Assembly (NCBI RefSeq): GCF_040256395.1
Contig: NZ_CP158299.1
Span: forward strand, 1,269,501-1,333,500
Direction of reading: 5' to 3'
Length of the DNA stretch: 64,000 bases
From: Deinococcus sonorensis KR-87
GTDB lineage: Bacteria; Deinococcota; Deinococci; Deinococcales; Deinococcaceae
Shown one piece after another: positions 19,819 through 29,628 of the stretch; within the stretch, counting starts at the first letter, position 1, and every line of letters begins with the position of its first letter. The position numbers and the translations under genes were made by a program. The notes beneath the pieces are model-generated. The model made no database searches. It saw only the letters and a program-made list of their open reading frames with translations, and was not told the DNA's origin.

Positions 19819-21135
19819 TCAGGCCGGCTGAAGGGTGGACTGCAGCGCCTGCTGCACGTCCGCGATGATGTCGTCGATGTGCTCGATGCCCAGCGAGACG
19901 CGGATCAGGCCGGGGGTCACCCCCGCCAGCGTCTGGGCGCCCTCGTCCAGCTGGCTGTGGGTGGTGCTGGACGGGTGGATCACCAGGGTGCGGGTGTCGC
20001 CCACGTTGGCCACGTGCTGTGCCAGCTGCACCGCCCCAATGAAGGCCTCGCCTGCGGCCCGGCCCCCCTTCAGCTCGAAGGTCAGCACGCCGCCCGCCCC
20101 CCGGGGCAGGTACCGCTGCGCCCGCGCGTGATGTGGGTGCGAGGGCAGGCCCGGATACGTGACCTGCGCCACGCCGTCCTGCTGCTCCAGCCACTCGGCC
20201 AGCCGCTGGGCGTTCTGGGCGATCCGTTCGGCGCGCAGCGCCAGCGTCTCCAGCCCCTGCAGGAACTGCCAGGCCTGTTGCGGGGCCAGGGTGGGGCCCA
20301 GGTCGCGCAGGCCTTCGGTGCGGGCGCGGATGGCGAAGGCCACGTTCGGCAGGCCCAGCGGGTTGCCCTCCCCGAAGGTCTCCCAGAAGTTCAGGCCGTG
20401 GTAGCTGGGGCTGGGGTCGGTGAACAGCGGGTAGCGCCCGTTGCCCCAGTCGAAGTTGCCACCATCCACGATGATGCCGCCGATGCCGTTGCCGTGCCCG
20501 CCGATCCACTTGCTGGCACTCTCCACCAGCACGTTGGCGCCCCACTTGAGCGGCTGCGCGTAGTAGCCGCCGGCCCCGAAGGTGTTGTCCACCACCACCG
20601 CCACGCCCTGCGCGTGCGCCACGTCGGCAATCGCCTGAAAGTCAGGGATGTTCAGCGCCGGGTTGCCAATCGTTTCCAGGTAGACGGCGCGGGTGCGGTC
20701 GTCGATCAGGGCGGCAAACTCCTCGGGGCGCTCCTCGCTGCCGGTGAAGCGCACCTCGATGCCCAGGCGCTCCAGCGTTACCCGGAACTGGTTGACCGTG
20801 CCGCCGTACAGGTTGGGCGTGCTGACGATGTTGTCGCCGGCCCGCGCCAGGGTGGTGAGGGCCACGAACTGCGCCGCGTGCCCGCTCGCCACCGACACCG
20901 CCATCACACCGCCCTCCAGCGCCGCCACGCGCTTCTCCAGCACGTCGTTGGTGGGGTTCATGATGCGCGAATAGATGTTCCCGAAGGCCTTCAGCGCGAA
21001 CAGGTCGGCGGCGTGCTGCGGCGTTTCGAACACATAGCTGTTGGTGGGGTAGATCGGCACCTGCTGCGCCCCGGTGGCGGGGTCGGGCGACTGTCCGGCA
21101 TGGACGGCGAGCGTCTCGAACTTCGCTTCGGTCAT
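19819..21135 (-). CDS. metY: O-acetylhomoserine aminocarboxypropyltransferase
   Basis: A 438-residue Cys/Met-metabolism PLP enzyme. It starts [18 protein letters not shown], has [15 protein letters not shown] near 50, [19 protein letters not shown] near 185-203 and the PLP lysine in [12 protein letters not shown] near 205-217. The long [15 protein letters not shown] insert region ([11 protein letters not shown] here) is typical of MetY rather than MetB or MetC. It makes homocysteine from O-acetylhomoserine and sulfide. An in-frame extension of about 40 codons exists, but AGGAGG precedes ATG 21135. No partner met gene is adjacent. Confidence 0.92.
   Translation of the reverse strand: MTEAKFETLAVHAGQSPDPATGAQQVPIYPTNSYVFETPQHAADLFALKAFGNIYSRIMNPTNDVLEKRVAALEGGVMAVSVASGHAAQFVALTTLARAGDNIVSTPNLYGGTVNQFRVTLERLGIEVRFTGSEERPEEFAALIDDRTRAVYLETIGNPALNIPDFQAIADVAHAQGVAVVVDNTFGAGGYYAQPLKWGANVLVESASKWIGGHGNGIGGIIVDGGNFDWGNGRYPLFTDPSPSYHGLNFWETFGEGNPLGLPNVAFAIRARTEGLRDLGPTLAPQQAWQFLQGLETLALRAERIAQNAQRLAEWLEQQDGVAQVTYPGLPSHPHHARAQRYLPRGAGGVLTFELKGGRAAGEAFIGAVQLAQHVANVGDTRTLVIHPSSTTHSQLDEGAQTLAGVTPGLIRVSLGIEHIDDIIADVQQALQSTLQPA
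21078..21092. other. placeholder-free coding stretch check: no separate element
   Basis: This short interval is within the start region of metY. I looked here for a SAM or T-box-type element and saw none; it is listed only to record that the metY 5' coding end holds no extra signal. Confidence 0.1.
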
Positions 21136-21177
21136 AGAGCCTCCTGATGGTGCCGGCCGCACCGTGAGAACCTGATA

Positions 21178-21192
21178 AAACTTGTCAACTTT
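21178..21192. promoter_or_regulatory. imperfect palindrome in the metY 5' region
   Basis: AAACTTG and CAACTTT flank a central T, matching as an inverted repeat at 6 of 7 pairs in an AT-rich patch. On the minus strand it contains TTGACA. About 45 nt separate it from the metY start, so it could be an operator or promoter element for metY. Confidence 0.35.
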
Positions 21193-21346
21193 AGGAAGCA
21201 TAGCAGACCGATGCGTGTCGGGTTTCGGCTGATCTGGACAGCTGACCCGGATGCCCACACATGCGCGTTCCTGTAGACAATCTGAAGCTAAACTAAGGAA
21301 GATGAGTGAGGGCCGACACGGCCAGGGTCATCGCTGGAGGACACCT

Positions 21347-21766
21347 ATGAACGATTACCTGACGGTGCTGAAGAACTACGCCACCTTTACCGGACGCGCC
21401 CGCCGCCGCGAATACTGGATGTTCTCGCTGATCAACGGCATCATCATCATCCTGCTGGAAGTGCTGCTGATGGTGGGCGGATTCAGCATGACCGGCGCCA
21501 GTGCCGACGGCTCTGTCTCTCCCATCGCCTGGGTGGGCATCGCGCTGATGAGCGTGTACACGCTGGGGGTGCTGGTGCCGAGTCTGGCGGTCAGCGTGCG
21601 CCGGCTCCACGACACCGGGCGCACCGGCTGGCTCTATCTGATCACGCTGATCCCCTTTGTCGGGAGCCTGATTCTGCTGGTCTTCCTGGTGCAGGACAGC
21701 CAGCCGGGCGACAACAAGTGGGGGCCGAACCCCAAGGGTGCGGTCGCGGTCACGCCCGCCTTCTGA
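21347..21766 (+). CDS. DUF805 membrane protein
   Basis: A 139-residue protein with the DUF805 signature: YLTVLKNYATFTGRARRREYWMF at the start (FxGRARRxEYW), three or four transmembrane segments, and SVRRLHDTGRTGWLYLI followed by a QDSQPGDNKWGPNP-type end. The family is widespread and of unknown function. TGGAGG precedes ATG 21347 at 7 nt; TAAACT around 21288 is a possible -10. It lies upstream of the thrS leader on the same strand. Confidence 0.92.
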   Translation: MNDYLTVLKNYATFTGRARRREYWMFSLINGIIIILLEVLLMVGGFSMTGASADGSVSPIAWVGIALMSVYTLGVLVPSLAVSVRRLHDTGRTGWLYLITLIPFVGSLILLVFLVQDSQPGDNKWGPNPKGAVAVTPAF

Positions 21767-21795
21767 ACCCGTCCGGCCTCCGCCATCTGGCGAAC

Positions 21796-21825
21796 TTGCC
21801 CGCTTCCCACTTCACCCGCTAGACT
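21796..21825 (+). promoter_or_regulatory. promoter of the thrS leader
   Basis: TTGCCC at 21796-21801, an 18-nt spacer and TAGACT at 21820-21825. The -10 is 6 nt before ATG 21832, so the message should begin at or next to that ATG, as in other leaderless units here. Confidence 0.7.
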
Positions 21826-21831
21826 GCTTCC

Positions 21832-21933
21832 ATGAAGCCCTCGCCCCGTCACTCCGGTCTGGTGATGCGCGGCGGCGTGCTGCAGCGACATTTTCTGCTG
21901 CCCGGTCTGGTCACGCGAACTCCACGCGCCTGA
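21832..21933 (+). CDS. 33-residue leader peptide upstream of thrS
   Basis: ATG 21832 opens a 33-codon frame ending in TGA 21931-21933, 84 nt before thrS. The peptide is basic and contains a repeated segment, SGLVMR then PGLVTR, encoded by two copies of CCGGTCTGGT. Two threonine codons (ACG 21913, ACT 21919) come shortly before the stop, which lies inside the 5' arm of a hairpin. A leaderless start and this layout suggest a regulatory leader peptide rather than a functional protein. Confidence 0.6.
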   Translation: MKPSPRHSGLVMRGGVLQRHFLLPGLVTRTPRA

Positions 21934-21982
21934 GAGCCTCCGCTGCTCTCAGGCGTTCTGCTGGAAGGACGGCCAGACCGGG
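21854..21982 (+). promoter_or_regulatory. thrS leader RNA with nested and competing stems
   Basis: An 11-bp perfect hairpin has arms 21927-21937 and 21945-21955 (CGCCTGAGAGC and its complement). It is enclosed by CCCGGTCTGG (21901-21910) pairing with CCAGACCGGG (21973-21982). A second copy, CCGGTCTGG at 21854-21862, can pair with the same 3' arm, so two structures compete. No T-box sequence and no T-run were found. Confidence 0.65.
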
Positions 21983-22017
21983 TGTCTCATGCCCATAGCA
22001 AAGTGAAGGAGCTTCGA

Positions 22018-23967
<1,950 letters not shown>

Positions 23968-23979
23968 AGAAGGCACAGA

Positions 23980-24012
23980 GCGGGCCGCCTCCTGCTGGGG
24001 CGGCCCGCTTTT
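23980..24012 (+). terminator. intrinsic terminator of thrS
   Basis: GCGGGCCGCC and GGCGGCCCGC form a 10-bp stem with a 9-nt loop, followed by TTTT. Confidence 0.85.
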
Positions 24013-24020
24013 GTGGTTGC

Positions 24021-25188
24021 TCAGGGCAGGTGGGGCGACACCATGCCCTTTAGCGGCACGGTTCGGAGCGGGGTGCTGGCCGCCGGGAGCGGGCTGGACA
24101 GCTTCAGCACCACGGCCGGCAGGGTGGTCCCGATACGTGCAGTCTGCCAGGCGGTGACGCTGGTGTGCAGCTGCAGGGCGTGGGCCGAGTGGCGGGTGCG
24201 GGTCAGCGGAAAGCTGAGGTGGCCGGAGGCGTCGGCCCGGGCCAGGCTGAGCCACAGTTCCTCCTGCATGGGCGGGTGGCGCTGCCCGTTGAGGAAGGGC
24301 GTCTGGAGCCGGACGGCCAGCATGAACCGCTGCCCCGGTTCCACGGTGCCGGGCATCAGGTAGCTCTGCTGCGGCTGCGGGTGGGCGACCGCAGCCGACA
24401 TGTCGTAGTGGCCCAGCATGGCCGCAAAGTCGCCGATCATCCAGGCCGGATGGGGAACGGTGTGGCGCAGCTGGGCGGTCACCAGGCTGTACGTCAGCTG
24501 CCGTTGCTCCTGCGCCGACAGCCGCAGCGGCTGACCGGCGATCTGGAGCTGCTCTCCGGTCAGCTGCACCGGCCAGCCGGCCTGCACCATGGCGTTGACA
24601 GCGGCGGTCCGCTCGTAGAGCGGCTCACCCAGTCGGGTGTCCGAGAGGCGCTGGTAGGTCAGGCTGCTGGCCTGCCCCGGCTCGCCCATCACCGGCACGG
24701 CCGCAGAGCCGCTCAGCTCGAAGCGGGCCTGCGGACCATCACCCACGAGCCGGACTGCTGTGGGTTCAAGCCACCGGACCACTTCGGAACGCGTGGCCAG
24801 GCTCAGCCCGGCACGGTCTTGATCGGAGAGCGGCGCTGTCGTCTCAAAAATCTCAATCCGCTCCTGCAGGGTCTGGATGGCGGCCCGGCGCGACTCGGCC
24901 ACCAGCTCGGACAGCATCAGCGCGCCGAAGCTCAGCAGCAGGCCCAGCACCGCGGCGCTCAGCAGCGGATGAACGTGGTGGCTGCGGTTCAGGCTGCGGG
25001 CCACGGTTGCCGCCGGGCCGAGTTCCTGCATGGCCTGCCGGGCGGCAGTTTCCGGGTCCATGCCCGACAGCCGCAGCGTCTGTACCCGCTCGTACAGGTG
25101 GCTCTCCAGTTCGGCGCGGGCGTCCTGGCGGACGACGGCGCGGCAGGCCGCGGGTGGCGCGCCGCAGGTACCGGTCAACCGGCGTCAT
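24021..25188 (-). pseudogene. HAAS/permease-prefix-domain membrane protein with a frameshift
   Basis: From ATG 25188 the frame encodes MTPVDRYLRRATRGLPRRR, the usual opening of proteins with a HAAS-type (permease prefix) domain. The rest continues in a neighbouring frame from RQDARAELESHLYERVQTL, through AARQAMQELGPAATVARSLN, one transmembrane segment and a 270-residue extracytoplasmic part. Removing one C near 25127-25129 rejoins them exactly. ATG overlaps the PadR stop (ATGA). Such proteins pair with PadR regulators. The mutation may be real or a base-call error. The C-terminal part has no family I recognise. Confidence 0.75.
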
Positions 25189-25523
25189 GCCTGTCCCAGC
25201 GACAGCCCGCCAAACGGGCGCATGGCCCGCGTGAATGCCTGCCACTCGGCCTGTTTGCGGCGAAGTGCCTCGCGGCCCTGGGCGGTCAGGCGGTAGTACT
25301 TGCGCGGCGGGCCGCCGGTGTCGCTCGGCTGGACCTCGCTGCTCAGCAGGCCCTGCTGTTCCAGGCGGTGCAGGGCCGGGTAGAGGGTGCCTTCCTTGAA
25401 CTGAAAGGCACCCTTCGTCTGCTGATGGACGTTCTGGATGATCCGCAGGCCATACAGCGGGCCGCCCTCCAGCGTCGAGAGAAGAATCAGGTCGAGATGA
25501 CCGCGCAGCATGTTGGCATCCAT
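25185..25523 (-). CDS. PadR-family transcriptional regulator
   Basis: A 112-residue winged-helix repressor of the short PadR type: DLILLSTLEGGPLYGLRII (helix 1-2), KEGTLYPALHRLEQQGLL (recognition helix) and GGPPRKYYRLTAQGREAL (wing), then a C-terminal helix. AAGGAGG lies 5 nt before ATG. A 23-bp palindrome just upstream is the probable operator, so autorepression of this and the overlapping HAAS gene is likely. PadR proteins often respond to small aromatic or lipophilic ligands; none can be inferred here. Confidence 0.92.
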   Translation of the reverse strand: MDANMLRGHLDLILLSTLEGGPLYGLRIIQNVHQQTKGAFQFKEGTLYPALHRLEQQGLLSSEVQPSDTGGPPRKYYRLTAQGREALRRKQAEWQAFTRAMRPFGGLSLGQA

Positions 25524-25535
25524 AGGCCCTCCTTA

Positions 25536-25558
25536 ACTATCTAGCCTGTCTACATAGT
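25536..25558. promoter_or_regulatory. palindromic operator of the PadR gene
   Basis: ACTATCTAG and CTACATAGT flank a 5-nt spacer and match as an inverted repeat at 8 of 9 pairs. It sits directly upstream of the PadR ribosome site and is AT-rich compared with the surroundings. Confidence 0.65.
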
Positions 25559-25707
25559 CAGGCGAGGGAATGAGGCTGTCAATGGAGGGGGTACCCCACC
25601 CCCGCCCGCATCAACGTTCACGCCCAGCCAAGTGCGGCTCAATTCCCGCTGAAGACCTGGGCCTTCTGCCGGGTGTCCAGCCCCATCTGTGGCCCGCACG
25701 ATGAGGC

Positions 25708-26064
25708 ATGAAACCCATCACTCCACGGATCCACGGCATGATCGACTATTCGTCGGTGGCCCTGATGCTGGCCGCCCCCGCCCTGCTGCGGCTCGACGGC
25801 CGCGCTGGCCTGATCTCGCGGCTGTTCGCCGGCAGCTACCTGGGCGTGTCGCTGCTGACCCGCATGCCGCTGGGCGTCAAGCCGGTGATTCCTTTCCCGG
25901 TGCACGGCCAGATCGAACTGGCGTCAGCCCCGGCGCTGCTGGCCCTGCCGCTGCTGAGCGGCGCGTTCAAGGCCACCCGCGAGCGGCTGTATTTCCTGTC
26001 GCTGCTGGCCACCGTCCTGACCGTCTACTCGCTGACCGACTGGCAGGCCGACCCGGAACGCTGA
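25708..26064 (+). CDS. small conserved membrane protein
   Basis: A 118-residue protein with three to four hydrophobic segments. It opens MKPITPRIHGMIDYSSVALML and has LTRMPLGVKPVIPFPVHGQIELA in the middle, a pattern I recall from conserved but uncharacterised bacterial membrane proteins. There is no enzyme motif. The upstream gap back to the PadR gene (25559-25707) holds a GGGGTACCCC palindrome and otherwise nothing I can name. A 17-bp hairpin follows the gene. Confidence 0.75.
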   Translation: MKPITPRIHGMIDYSSVALMLAAPALLRLDGRAGLISRLFAGSYLGVSLLTRMPLGVKPVIPFPVHGQIELASAPALLALPLLSGAFKATRERLYFLSLLATVLTVYSLTDWQADPER

Positions 26065-26076
26065 CCGGGCCCTAAA

Positions 26077-26119
26077 GGGCAGAGGCGACCGCCTGGTTCA
26101 GGGGCGGTCGCCTCTGCCC
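26077..26119. terminator. 17-bp perfect hairpin between convergent genes
   Basis: Arms 26077-26093 and 26103-26119 pair perfectly over 17 bp (GGGCAGAGGCGACCGCC and its complement) around a 9-nt loop. It lies between the ends of two convergent genes and probably ends transcription in both directions, though no T-run follows. Confidence 0.65.
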
Positions 26120-26139
26120 CTGGGGCCTTCTGCCATCCG

Positions 26140-26442
26140 CTAGCTCCGGCCCAGGCCCTCCCAGGCTTCCGGCGGCACCAAGTCCTGATACTCCTCGTGC
26201 CGCTCGATGTAGTCCGCCACGAAGGGGCATTCCGGCACCACCTGGAGGCCCTGCTGCCGGGCGTCATCCAGCGCCGCCTGCACCAGCTGCGAGCCCACAC
26301 CCTGGCCCTCCAGCGCCTCCGGCACCTCGGTGTGGGTGAACACCCGTTTCCCGCCGTCATCGTGGTAGGCGGCGATGGCGGTGCCCTGGGGAGTCTGCAG
26401 TTCGTAGCGCTGCCGCTCGGCGTTGTCCTGGACCTGGGTCAT
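26140..26442 (-). CDS. YjdJ-type small GNAT acetyltransferase
   Basis: A 100-residue minimal GNAT protein of the YjdJ/Gtf-like group: ELQTPQGTAIAAYHDDGGK, then FTHTEVPEALEGQGVGSQLVQAALDDAR, where EGQGVGSQL is the acetyl-CoA loop, and VVPECPFVADYIERHEEY at the end. Human and bacterial homologues are small acetyl-CoA-binding proteins with unclear substrates. TACCCT on the minus strand is 5 nt before ATG. Confidence 0.88.
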   Translation of the reverse strand: MTQVQDNAERQRYELQTPQGTAIAAYHDDGGKRVFTHTEVPEALEGQGVGSQLVQAALDDARQQGLQVVPECPFVADYIERHEEYQDLVPPEAWEGLGRS

Positions 26443-26517
26443 GCCTCAGGGTAGTGGCCCGCCCCGGGTCGGCGGGCCGCAGCGGAGCTGAGCGTTCCTG
26501 AAGACAGCCGCGTTGGC

Positions 26518-27393
26518 TCAGTGCCCTGCCGCGCCGCGTTCCTGAAGCACCTGCCGCATCAGGTCGGGCCGGTCGGTGTCCAGGCCGTCCACACCCAGGT
26601 CCAGCAGGCGGCGCATCTCGGCCGGGTCGTTGATGGTCCAGACGTGCACCGCCACGCCCAGGGCGTGCATCTGCCGCACGAAACTGGGCGTCACCACCTC
26701 GATGCTGCCGGAGCGTGCCGGCACCTGCGCCAGCTGTCCGGGGGTGCCGGCCAGACGGCTCAGGCCGACCTTGCTGAGCAGCACCAGCGGACGCAGTTCG
26801 CGCTCGGTCATGCTGGTCGCCACCTCCGGGCAGGTGCGCCGGAAGTCCTGCATGGCCTTGTCCGAGAAGCTGGCCACCACCACCCGCCCGGTCATGCCGC
26901 GCTGACGCAGTTCGGCGCAGAAAGGTTCAGCGATGCTGGGGGTGTCCTGCTTGATCTCGATGGTCCAGGGCAGCTCCGGGTGGGCCGAGAGCGCCTCGTC
27001 CAGCGTCGGGATGGTCAGGCCCTGACCGCGGTACGGGTAGCTCTGGCCGCCGTCCGGGGTGAAGCGGTAGCCGGCATCCAGCGTCTTCAGCTGCGCCAGC
27101 GTCAGGTCGCGGATGCGGCCCTGGCCATCGGTGAGGCGGTCCACCGTCTCGTCGTGCGACAGCACCAGCACTCCGTCGCGGGTGGCGTGCATGTCGGTGT
27201 CGAGCATGTTCACGCCCAGCTGCGCCGCCTGCTGGAAGGCCAGCAGGGTATTGCTGGGCCACAGGTCCTCGCCGCCCTGATGCGCCAGAATCCAGGGCTC
27301 GTTCACGATGTAGGGGTTGGCGGTGCCGGCGTGCGGCGCGGCGCAGGAAACCAGGCTGGCCAGCAGCACGGCCAGAAGCGGCAGGCGAATCAT
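26518..27393 (-). CDS. glycerophosphodiester phosphodiesterase, lipoprotein
   Basis: A 291-residue TIM-barrel GDPD. The signal ends SLVSC with Cys17 as the lipid site. The catalytic LAHQGGEDLWPSNTLLAF near 36-53 has H and, in place of the usual R-G, Q-G-G; GVNMLDTDMHATRDGVLVLSHDE near 60-82 supplies the metal-binding acid residues (D-D pattern where E-x-D is usual) and the general base His. It ends HVWTINDPAEMRRLLDLGVDGLDTDRPDL. It would release glycerol-3-phosphate from phospholipid head groups. TATGCT (minus) is 6 nt before ATG. The altered catalytic residues leave some doubt about substrate. Confidence 0.87.
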   Translation of the reverse strand: MIRLPLLAVLLASLVSCAAPHAGTANPYIVNEPWILAHQGGEDLWPSNTLLAFQQAAQLGVNMLDTDMHATRDGVLVLSHDETVDRLTDGQGRIRDLTLAQLKTLDAGYRFTPDGGQSYPYRGQGLTIPTLDEALSAHPELPWTIEIKQDTPSIAEPFCAELRQRGMTGRVVVASFSDKAMQDFRRTCPEVATSMTERELRPLVLLSKVGLSRLAGTPGQLAQVPARSGSIEVVTPSFVRQMHALGVAVHVWTINDPAEMRRLLDLGVDGLDTDRPDLMRQVLQERGAAGH

Positions 27394-27457
27394 GGCTCAG
27401 CATACCCGCCGCCGGGCCGGCTCCCCGCGTGTTCAAGCATCGTTTAGCATGGGCGGC

Positions 27458-28411
27458 ATGACCCACTCCCCGCTGTCCCAGCAGCTGCTGCCGCTCGTGC
27501 CCGAGTACAAGGAACGCGTGTGGGGAGGACAGCGGCTGCAACCGCACACGCCGCCGATCGGGGAGGCCTGGATCGCGGGCGAGGACAGCCGGGTGGCGGC
27601 GGGCCCGCTGGCCGGGCAGACGCTGCATCAGCTGGTGCAGGCGGCGCCTCAGGCGCTGCTGGGGGAACACCTGGCGGGGCGCTACACCCGCTTTCCGCTG
27701 CTGATCAAGCTGCTGGACTGCGCCGACTGGCTGAGCGTGCAGGTTCACCCCAACGATGAGCAGGCGCGGCAGCTGGTGGGGGAGGGGCAGTTCGGCAAGA
27801 CCGAGGCCTGGCACTTCCTGGAAGTGGAGCCGGGCGCCGAGATCATCGTGGGTGTGCAGGCCGGGACCACCCCGGCCCAGCTGGCCGCCGCCATCCGGGG
27901 AGGCGAGGTGCTGGACGTCTCGGCGCGGCAGGCGGTGCAGGCCGGCGACACGGTGTACATCCCGGCCGGCACGCTGCACGCGCTGGGGCCGGGCATGCTG
28001 CTGTACGAGGTGCAGCAGTCCAGCGACACCACCTACCGGGTCTACGACTGGGACCGTCCGGCCAACGCGGGGCGGGCGCTGCACCTGGAGGAGTCGGTGG
28101 CGGTCACGGACGCCGGGCAGCAGGGCGACGTGCGGGGGGTGGGGCAGACCGGTGGCCAGGGCGAGCTGGTGCGCAGCCCCTACTTCGTCCTGGAGGGGCT
28201 GCACCTGAACGCTGCCCAGGCGGCCGACACGGGCGGACGCAGCCCGCATCTGCTGACCGTGACGGAAGGTGAGGTGCAGGTGCAGCGCGGCGAGGAGCGT
28301 GTGCGGCTGCGGCGGTACGACACGCTGCTGGTGGCGGCCTCGGCGGGTGGGTACCGCCTGGAGGCCGACCAGCCTGCCCGGCTCCTGAGGGCCAGCGTGC
28401 CGGAAGCGTAG
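27458..28411 (+). CDS. manA: type I mannose-6-phosphate isomerase
   Basis: A 317-residue cupin enzyme. VPEYKERVWGGQRL near the start, LLIKLLDCADWLSVQVHPND near 85-105 with the metal-binding Gln and His, GKTEAWHFLEVEPGAEI near 115-130 with the Glu, and VYIPAGTLHALGPGMLLYEVQQSSDTTYRVYDW near 165-198 with the last His. It interconverts fructose-6-phosphate and mannose-6-phosphate. ATG 27449 is within the TAGCAT -10 hexamer (27445-27450), so ATG 27458, 7 nt after it, is the start. Confidence 0.93.
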   Translation: MTHSPLSQQLLPLVPEYKERVWGGQRLQPHTPPIGEAWIAGEDSRVAAGPLAGQTLHQLVQAAPQALLGEHLAGRYTRFPLLIKLLDCADWLSVQVHPNDEQARQLVGEGQFGKTEAWHFLEVEPGAEIIVGVQAGTTPAQLAAAIRGGEVLDVSARQAVQAGDTVYIPAGTLHALGPGMLLYEVQQSSDTTYRVYDWDRPANAGRALHLEESVAVTDAGQQGDVRGVGQTGGQGELVRSPYFVLEGLHLNAAQAADTGGRSPHLLTVTEGEVQVQRGEERVRLRRYDTLLVAASAGGYRLEADQPARLLRASVPEA

Positions 28412-28483
28412 GGAAAGGGCAGGCCCGCCCGGCGTGCCCTGCCCAGGTCCGGCCGTGCCGTTCACCCGCTATACTGGCTCGTT

Positions 28484-29548
28484 ATGCCGCGCCCCAGCCG
28501 TTCCACTGCCCGCAACCAGAAGCCCCGCTCCGCTCCCGAACGCTACCTGACGTATGAGCTGGAGGCGTTGCCGGGCCTGGAAGCGGTGGCCGAGGCGGAA
28601 CTGCGTGAGGTGCCGCAGGTGCGCGGCGGCGGACCGCTGGAGGGCGGCGGGGTGCGCTTCCAGTTTGCCGGTGATCCGGCCCGGCTGGAGCGGCTGCGCG
28701 GGGCGGTGGCGGTGTACCGGGTGGCCAGCTGGGACGTGCCGCGCCCCAAGGCGCTGATGGGGCATCAGGTGCTGGGCGAACTGACCCGCTTTCTGGCGGA
28801 GGTGGCGCGGCAGGGCGGCCACACCAGCTTCCGGCTGAGTGCGGCGGGCCGGGACAGCGACACCTATCAGCGGTTGGCCGAGATGCTGTCGGAGGGGCTG
28901 GAGCTGCCGTACCGCCCCGACGACGGCGAGCTGCTGGTGCGCTTCCGGCCCGGCGCGCTGGAGGCCGGCTGGGACGTGCTGGCCCGCACCACGCCGCGTC
29001 CGCTGTCGGCGCGGCGCTGGCGCGCGTGCAACATGGAGGGCGGCCTGAACGCCACCATCGCCTACGCCATGCACCGGCTGGCCGGGCAGCGCGAGCGCGA
29101 CCGTATCTTCAACCCGATGTGCGGCAGCGGCACCCTGCTGATCGAGCGCGCCCTGATGGGGCCGCTGGACGCCATGGTGGGCGTGGACACCAGCCCCGAG
29201 GCGATCCGCTGCGCCCAGACCAACATCCAGGCGGCCGGGCGCCGCATCGAGGTGGCGCAGGTGGACGCGCTGAACACCGGCCTGCCGGACCGCAGCTTCG
29301 ACCTGACGGTGGCGGACCTGCCGTGGGGCGACGCCATCGGCAGTCACGGCGGCAATGCCGAGCTGTACCCGCTGTTCCTGCGCGAGATGCACCGCCTCAC
29401 CTCGCTGCACGGACGGCTGGTGGTGCTCACCCACGAGATCCGGCTGTTCGAACAGGTGTTGCGCGCCCAGAGCCGTTGGGAGGCCCAGGAGCTGTTCCAG
29501 GTGTATTCGGGCGGCCATCACCCCAAGGCCTACCTGCTCTGGAAGTAG
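28484..29548 (+). CDS. THUMP-domain RNA guanine-N2 methyltransferase (TrmN/Trm14-like)
   Basis: A 354-residue methylase. The N-terminal half (about 20-170) is a THUMP-type domain starting YELEALPGLEAVAEAELRE. The SAM-binding half has NPMCGSGTLLIERALMG near 208, MVGVDTSPEAIRCAQTNIQAAG and the catalytic DLPWGDAIG near 274. DLPWG with NPMCGSG is typical of enzymes forming N2-methylguanosine in tRNA position 6 (TrmN) or related rRNA sites. TATACT at 28470-28475 is 8 nt before ATG. The exact target base cannot be decided. Confidence 0.87.
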   Translation: MPRPSRSTARNQKPRSAPERYLTYELEALPGLEAVAEAELREVPQVRGGGPLEGGGVRFQFAGDPARLERLRGAVAVYRVASWDVPRPKALMGHQVLGELTRFLAEVARQGGHTSFRLSAAGRDSDTYQRLAEMLSEGLELPYRPDDGELLVRFRPGALEAGWDVLARTTPRPLSARRWRACNMEGGLNATIAYAMHRLAGQRERDRIFNPMCGSGTLLIERALMGPLDAMVGVDTSPEAIRCAQTNIQAAGRRIEVAQVDALNTGLPDRSFDLTVADLPWGDAIGSHGGNAELYPLFLREMHRLTSLHGRLVVLTHEIRLFEQVLRAQSRWEAQELFQVYSGGHHPKAYLLWK

Positions 29549-29594
29549 GAAAGGCAGGCGAGGCCCCTTTCGGCAGCGCTGCTGAGGAGCTGTT

Positions 29595-29621
29595 GAGGTC
29601 CTGCCGCTGGGACAGGACCTC
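29595..29621. terminator. hairpin between convergent genes
   Basis: GAGGTCCTG and CAGGACCTC form a perfect 9-bp stem with a 9-nt loop, directly before the stop of the glucokinase gene on the other strand. Confidence 0.5.
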
Positions 29622-29628
29622 TGATTGC

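Noticed and set aside
21078..21092. Extra regulatory signal at the metY start, entered in the feature list at very low confidence
   Set aside because: On review there is nothing there beyond coding sequence; that entry should be ignored.
21136..21250. SAM-responsive riboswitch before metY
   Set aside because: No recognisable conserved core or terminator; only a short near-palindrome.
21832..22017. T-box riboswitch in the thrS leader
   Set aside because: The conserved T-box sequence is not present and the leader is explained better by the ORF and nested stems.
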